NCBI GenBank assembly: GCA_027490095.1
Contig: JAIXYT010000001.1
Coordinates: 1-64,000 of the forward strand
Length of the DNA stretch: 64,000 nucleotides
Reading direction: 5' to 3'
From: Sphingomonadales bacterium
GTDB taxonomy: Bacteria > Pseudomonadota > Alphaproteobacteria > Sphingomonadales > Sphingomonadaceae
The position numbers and the translations under genes were made by a program. Of this stretch, positions 62,375 through 64,000 are shown piece by piece. The first letter of the stretch is position 1. The number at the start of each line of letters is the position of its first letter. The notes below the pieces were generated by a model. It saw only the letters and a program-made list of their open reading frames with translations, searched no databases and was not told the DNA's origin.

Positions 62375-63760
62375 CTACTCCGCCGGTTGGACGCTGGCAG
62401 CGGCAAGGACCGGCGGAAACATGTCGCGCTCGTCTTCGATCACGCCCCGCTCGCCATCCTTCTTCGCGAGGTGGAAGAGCACGCCGATATAAGCCGCAAG
62501 AAGCAGGGCGTACGTCGCAAGGTACAGGAGCAGGGTGGAAAGAACCATCGGCGCCGGAACGGCGGCAACGGCATCGGCCGTCGAAAGCAGACCGGTGACC
62601 AGCCAGGGCTGCCGCCCGATCTCGGTGACATACCAACCCGCAAGCGTCGCGATCCAGCCGGCGAAGGTCATCAGTGCCAGAAGGCGCAGGTGCCACACGG
62701 GAAGCGCCTGTGGGCCCCGGCCCCAGCGCATGAAGAAGGCGCCCGACCAGGAGGCGAGCAGCATGAGAACCCCAAGTCCGACCATGACGCGAAAGCCGAA
62801 AAACACGGCTGCAACCGGGGGATGATTGCCCACATACTGGTTGAGGCCGGGAACCTTGCCCTCCAGCTCATGGGTGAGGATGATGCTCGCGCCATAGGGC
62901 AGTTCGACGGCGTAGCGGTTGGTGCGCGCCTTTTCGTCGGGAAGGGCAAACAACACGAGTGGGACTCCGCCCCGGCTGTCCCAATTGGCTTCCATTGCAG
63001 CCACCTTGGCAGGCTGGTGCTCAAGTGTGTTCAGCCCGTGCAGGTCTCCGGCAAGGATCTGCAGCGGGATAAGGGCGGCAGCCGTCAGAATGCCGGCGCG
63101 CAGCACCAGCCGGACGGGGGCCGACCGGTCGCCGCGAAGCCAGCGCCAAGCCGACAGCCCTGCCATCAGGAAGGCCACCGTGAGACCCGAGGCGAGCAGC
63201 ATGTGCGCCAGTCGGTAAGGGAAGCTGGGGTTGAACACGACGGCCCACCAATCCGTCGCATGGGCCACGCCATCAACCATCTCGAAACCTGCCGGGGTGT
63301 GCATCCAGCTGTTGAGCGCGATGATCCAGAAGGCGGACAATGTGGTGCCGGCGGCAACCAGAAAGGTCGCCATCGTGTGCGCCCAATCCGGCACGCGGCG
63401 AAAGCCGAACAGCATGATTCCCAGGAATACGGCCTCGAGGAAGAAGGCTGTCAGCACTTCATAGGCCAGGAGGGGGCCGGCAATGTTGCCGACAGTCTGC
63501 ATGAAGCCCGGCCAGTTGGTTCCGAACTGGAAGCTCATGGTGATGCCGGACACCACCCCCATGGCGAAGGACAGGGCAAAGACCTTCACCCAGAAGCGGT
63601 AGGCGTCCATCCACGCCTCGTCGCGCGTGCGGTTGTAGGCAAGCTTCATGCCGAGCAGCATCCAGCCCAGCGCGATCGTGATCGTGGGGAACAGGATGTG
63701 GAAGCTGATGTTGGCGGCGAATTGAATCCGCGACAGCAGCAGGGGATCGAGCTCGGACAT
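62375..63760 (-). CDS. cydA: Cytochrome bd-type quinol oxidase subunit I (short Q-loop, CIO-like)
   Basis: 461-aa catalytic subunit that reduces O2 with quinol without proton pumping. A heme ligand His lies in ANISFHILFP (His21) and another in NSWMHTPAGF. GWYVTEIGRQPWLVTGLL is the conserved late block. At 461 residues the Q-loop is short, as in cyanide-insensitive oxidases rather than Escherichia coli CydA (about 520). AGGAG precedes the ATG. It is the first gene of the cydAB operon, useful at low oxygen or under respiratory inhibition. Confidence 0.95.
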   Translation of the reverse strand: MSELDPLLLSRIQFAANISFHILFPTITIALGWMLLGMKLAYNRTRDEAWMDAYRFWVKVFALSFAMGVVSGITMSFQFGTNWPGFMQTVGNIAGPLLAYEVLTAFFLEAVFLGIMLFGFRRVPDWAHTMATFLVAAGTTLSAFWIIALNSWMHTPAGFEMVDGVAHATDWWAVVFNPSFPYRLAHMLLASGLTVAFLMAGLSAWRWLRGDRSAPVRLVLRAGILTAAALIPLQILAGDLHGLNTLEHQPAKVAAMEANWDSRGGVPLVLFALPDEKARTNRYAVELPYGASIILTHELEGKVPGLNQYVGNHPPVAAVFFGFRVMVGLGVLMLLASWSGAFFMRWGRGPQALPVWHLRLLALMTFAGWIATLAGWYVTEIGRQPWLVTGLLSTADAVAAVPAPMVLSTLLLYLATYALLLAAYIGVLFHLAKKDGERGVIEDERDMFPPVLAAASVQPAE

Positions 63761-63881
63761 TCAGCGCTCCTGGCAGGGGAGGGTCCTGCCACTTGTCTGC
63801 ACCATCTAGGAGATATCTGCTGCACCTGCGAGGGGGCTGCTCGTCGCACCCAGCGCTCCGCCTGCTGGAGCCTAGCTGACT

Positions 63882-64000
63882 TCAGGCATATCTCGCATGT
63901 CCGGCGCGCCTGCGGGAGGCGGCAGCCCAGACCCCGAACATTCCGATATAGAGGTAGCAGGCCGCCGGAAGCAGCAGCGAGGCCCTCAGCCCGGCCGCAT
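63882..64000 (-). CDS. Sugar MFS transporter, FucP/GluP-like (C-terminal end only)
   Basis: The window edge cuts this gene; 38 residues before a TGA at 63882-63884 are visible. They include RASLLLPAACYLYIGMFG followed by a basic tail (SRRRAGH). The last transmembrane helix of fucose/glucose-galactose transporters reads much like this (LLPALCYxYI). The rest lies outside the window, so family assignment rests on this short stretch. Confidence 0.6.
   Translation of the reverse strand, partial: AAGLRASLLLPAACYLYIGMFGVWAAASRRRAGHARYA

Overview
The window is high-GC, densely packed bacterial DNA that looks like a chromosome segment from a sphingomonad-type alphaproteobacterium. Three things point there: PEP-CTERM tails of the PEPATWAMM...GLVGLMARRR type (59199-59903, 3842-4474), the gene content (FadL and DcaP-like outer membrane proteins, glutamate synthase order, short-Q-loop bd oxidase), and possible CtrA boxes. 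Genus and species cannot be fixed from the sequence alone. No integrase, transposase, phage gene or CRISPR array was seen. One tRNA gene, tRNA-Leu(CAG), lies at 38286-38372.

Layout. 1-5287: 3' part of alaC, a divergent NTF2-like/MarR pair sharing a 37-bp palindrome, a YeaQ-type membrane protein, rlmN, a PEP-CTERM protein and a histidine phosphatase. 5346-10465: scoA, a small membrane protein and scoB (apparently translationally coupled), then a 1090-aa exported propeller-amidohydrolase. 10512-19774: YbaN family protein; an SDR-CoxL-EVE operon; a Tat-type dienelactone hydrolase; alpha/beta hydrolase; DUF1345; a TelA/XpaC-like pair; and an SDR that lacks its catalytic Tyr. 19895-28722: a surface-polysaccharide locus with an Fe-S F420-dehydrogenase-beta-like protein, two GT2 glycosyltransferases, a pyruvyl transferase, a Wzx-type flippase, and a four-gene cassette of overlapping genes (two tiny membrane proteins, a Tat-like small protein and a GMC oxidoreductase).

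28736-36245 is one minus-strand operon, gltD - DUF2059 - DUF2059 - gltB - YjbR-like. It is followed by a NDUFA9-like SDR with uppP, the tRNA and a SolA-like flavoprotein. 39882-49061 is an acetate/carboxylate island: a CrbS-like transporter-kinase, a CrbR-like regulator with no ordinary start codon, acs, a DcaP-like porin and an MHS-family symporter. Two GACCAAGGTC boxes 21 bp apart sit midway between acs and the porin.

49211-59903 is a surface/secretion region: a 2349-aa two-partner-secretion exoprotein with about 17 tandem MBG/YDG modules, its TpsB transporter facing it tail to tail, a short beta-helix protein and a second PEP-CTERM protein. TTAA-based, CtrA-like boxes precede three of these genes. 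59929-64000 holds a FadL-type protein, cydB and cydA, and the C-terminus of a FucP/GluP-like sugar transporter cut by the window edge.

The strongest candidates for something undescribed are the four-gene GMC cassette (26461-28722), the response regulator with a non-standard start, the palindrome that appears to encode two symmetric promoters, and the possible CtrA co-regulation of the secretion region. All function calls come from reading the sequence; no database search was run.
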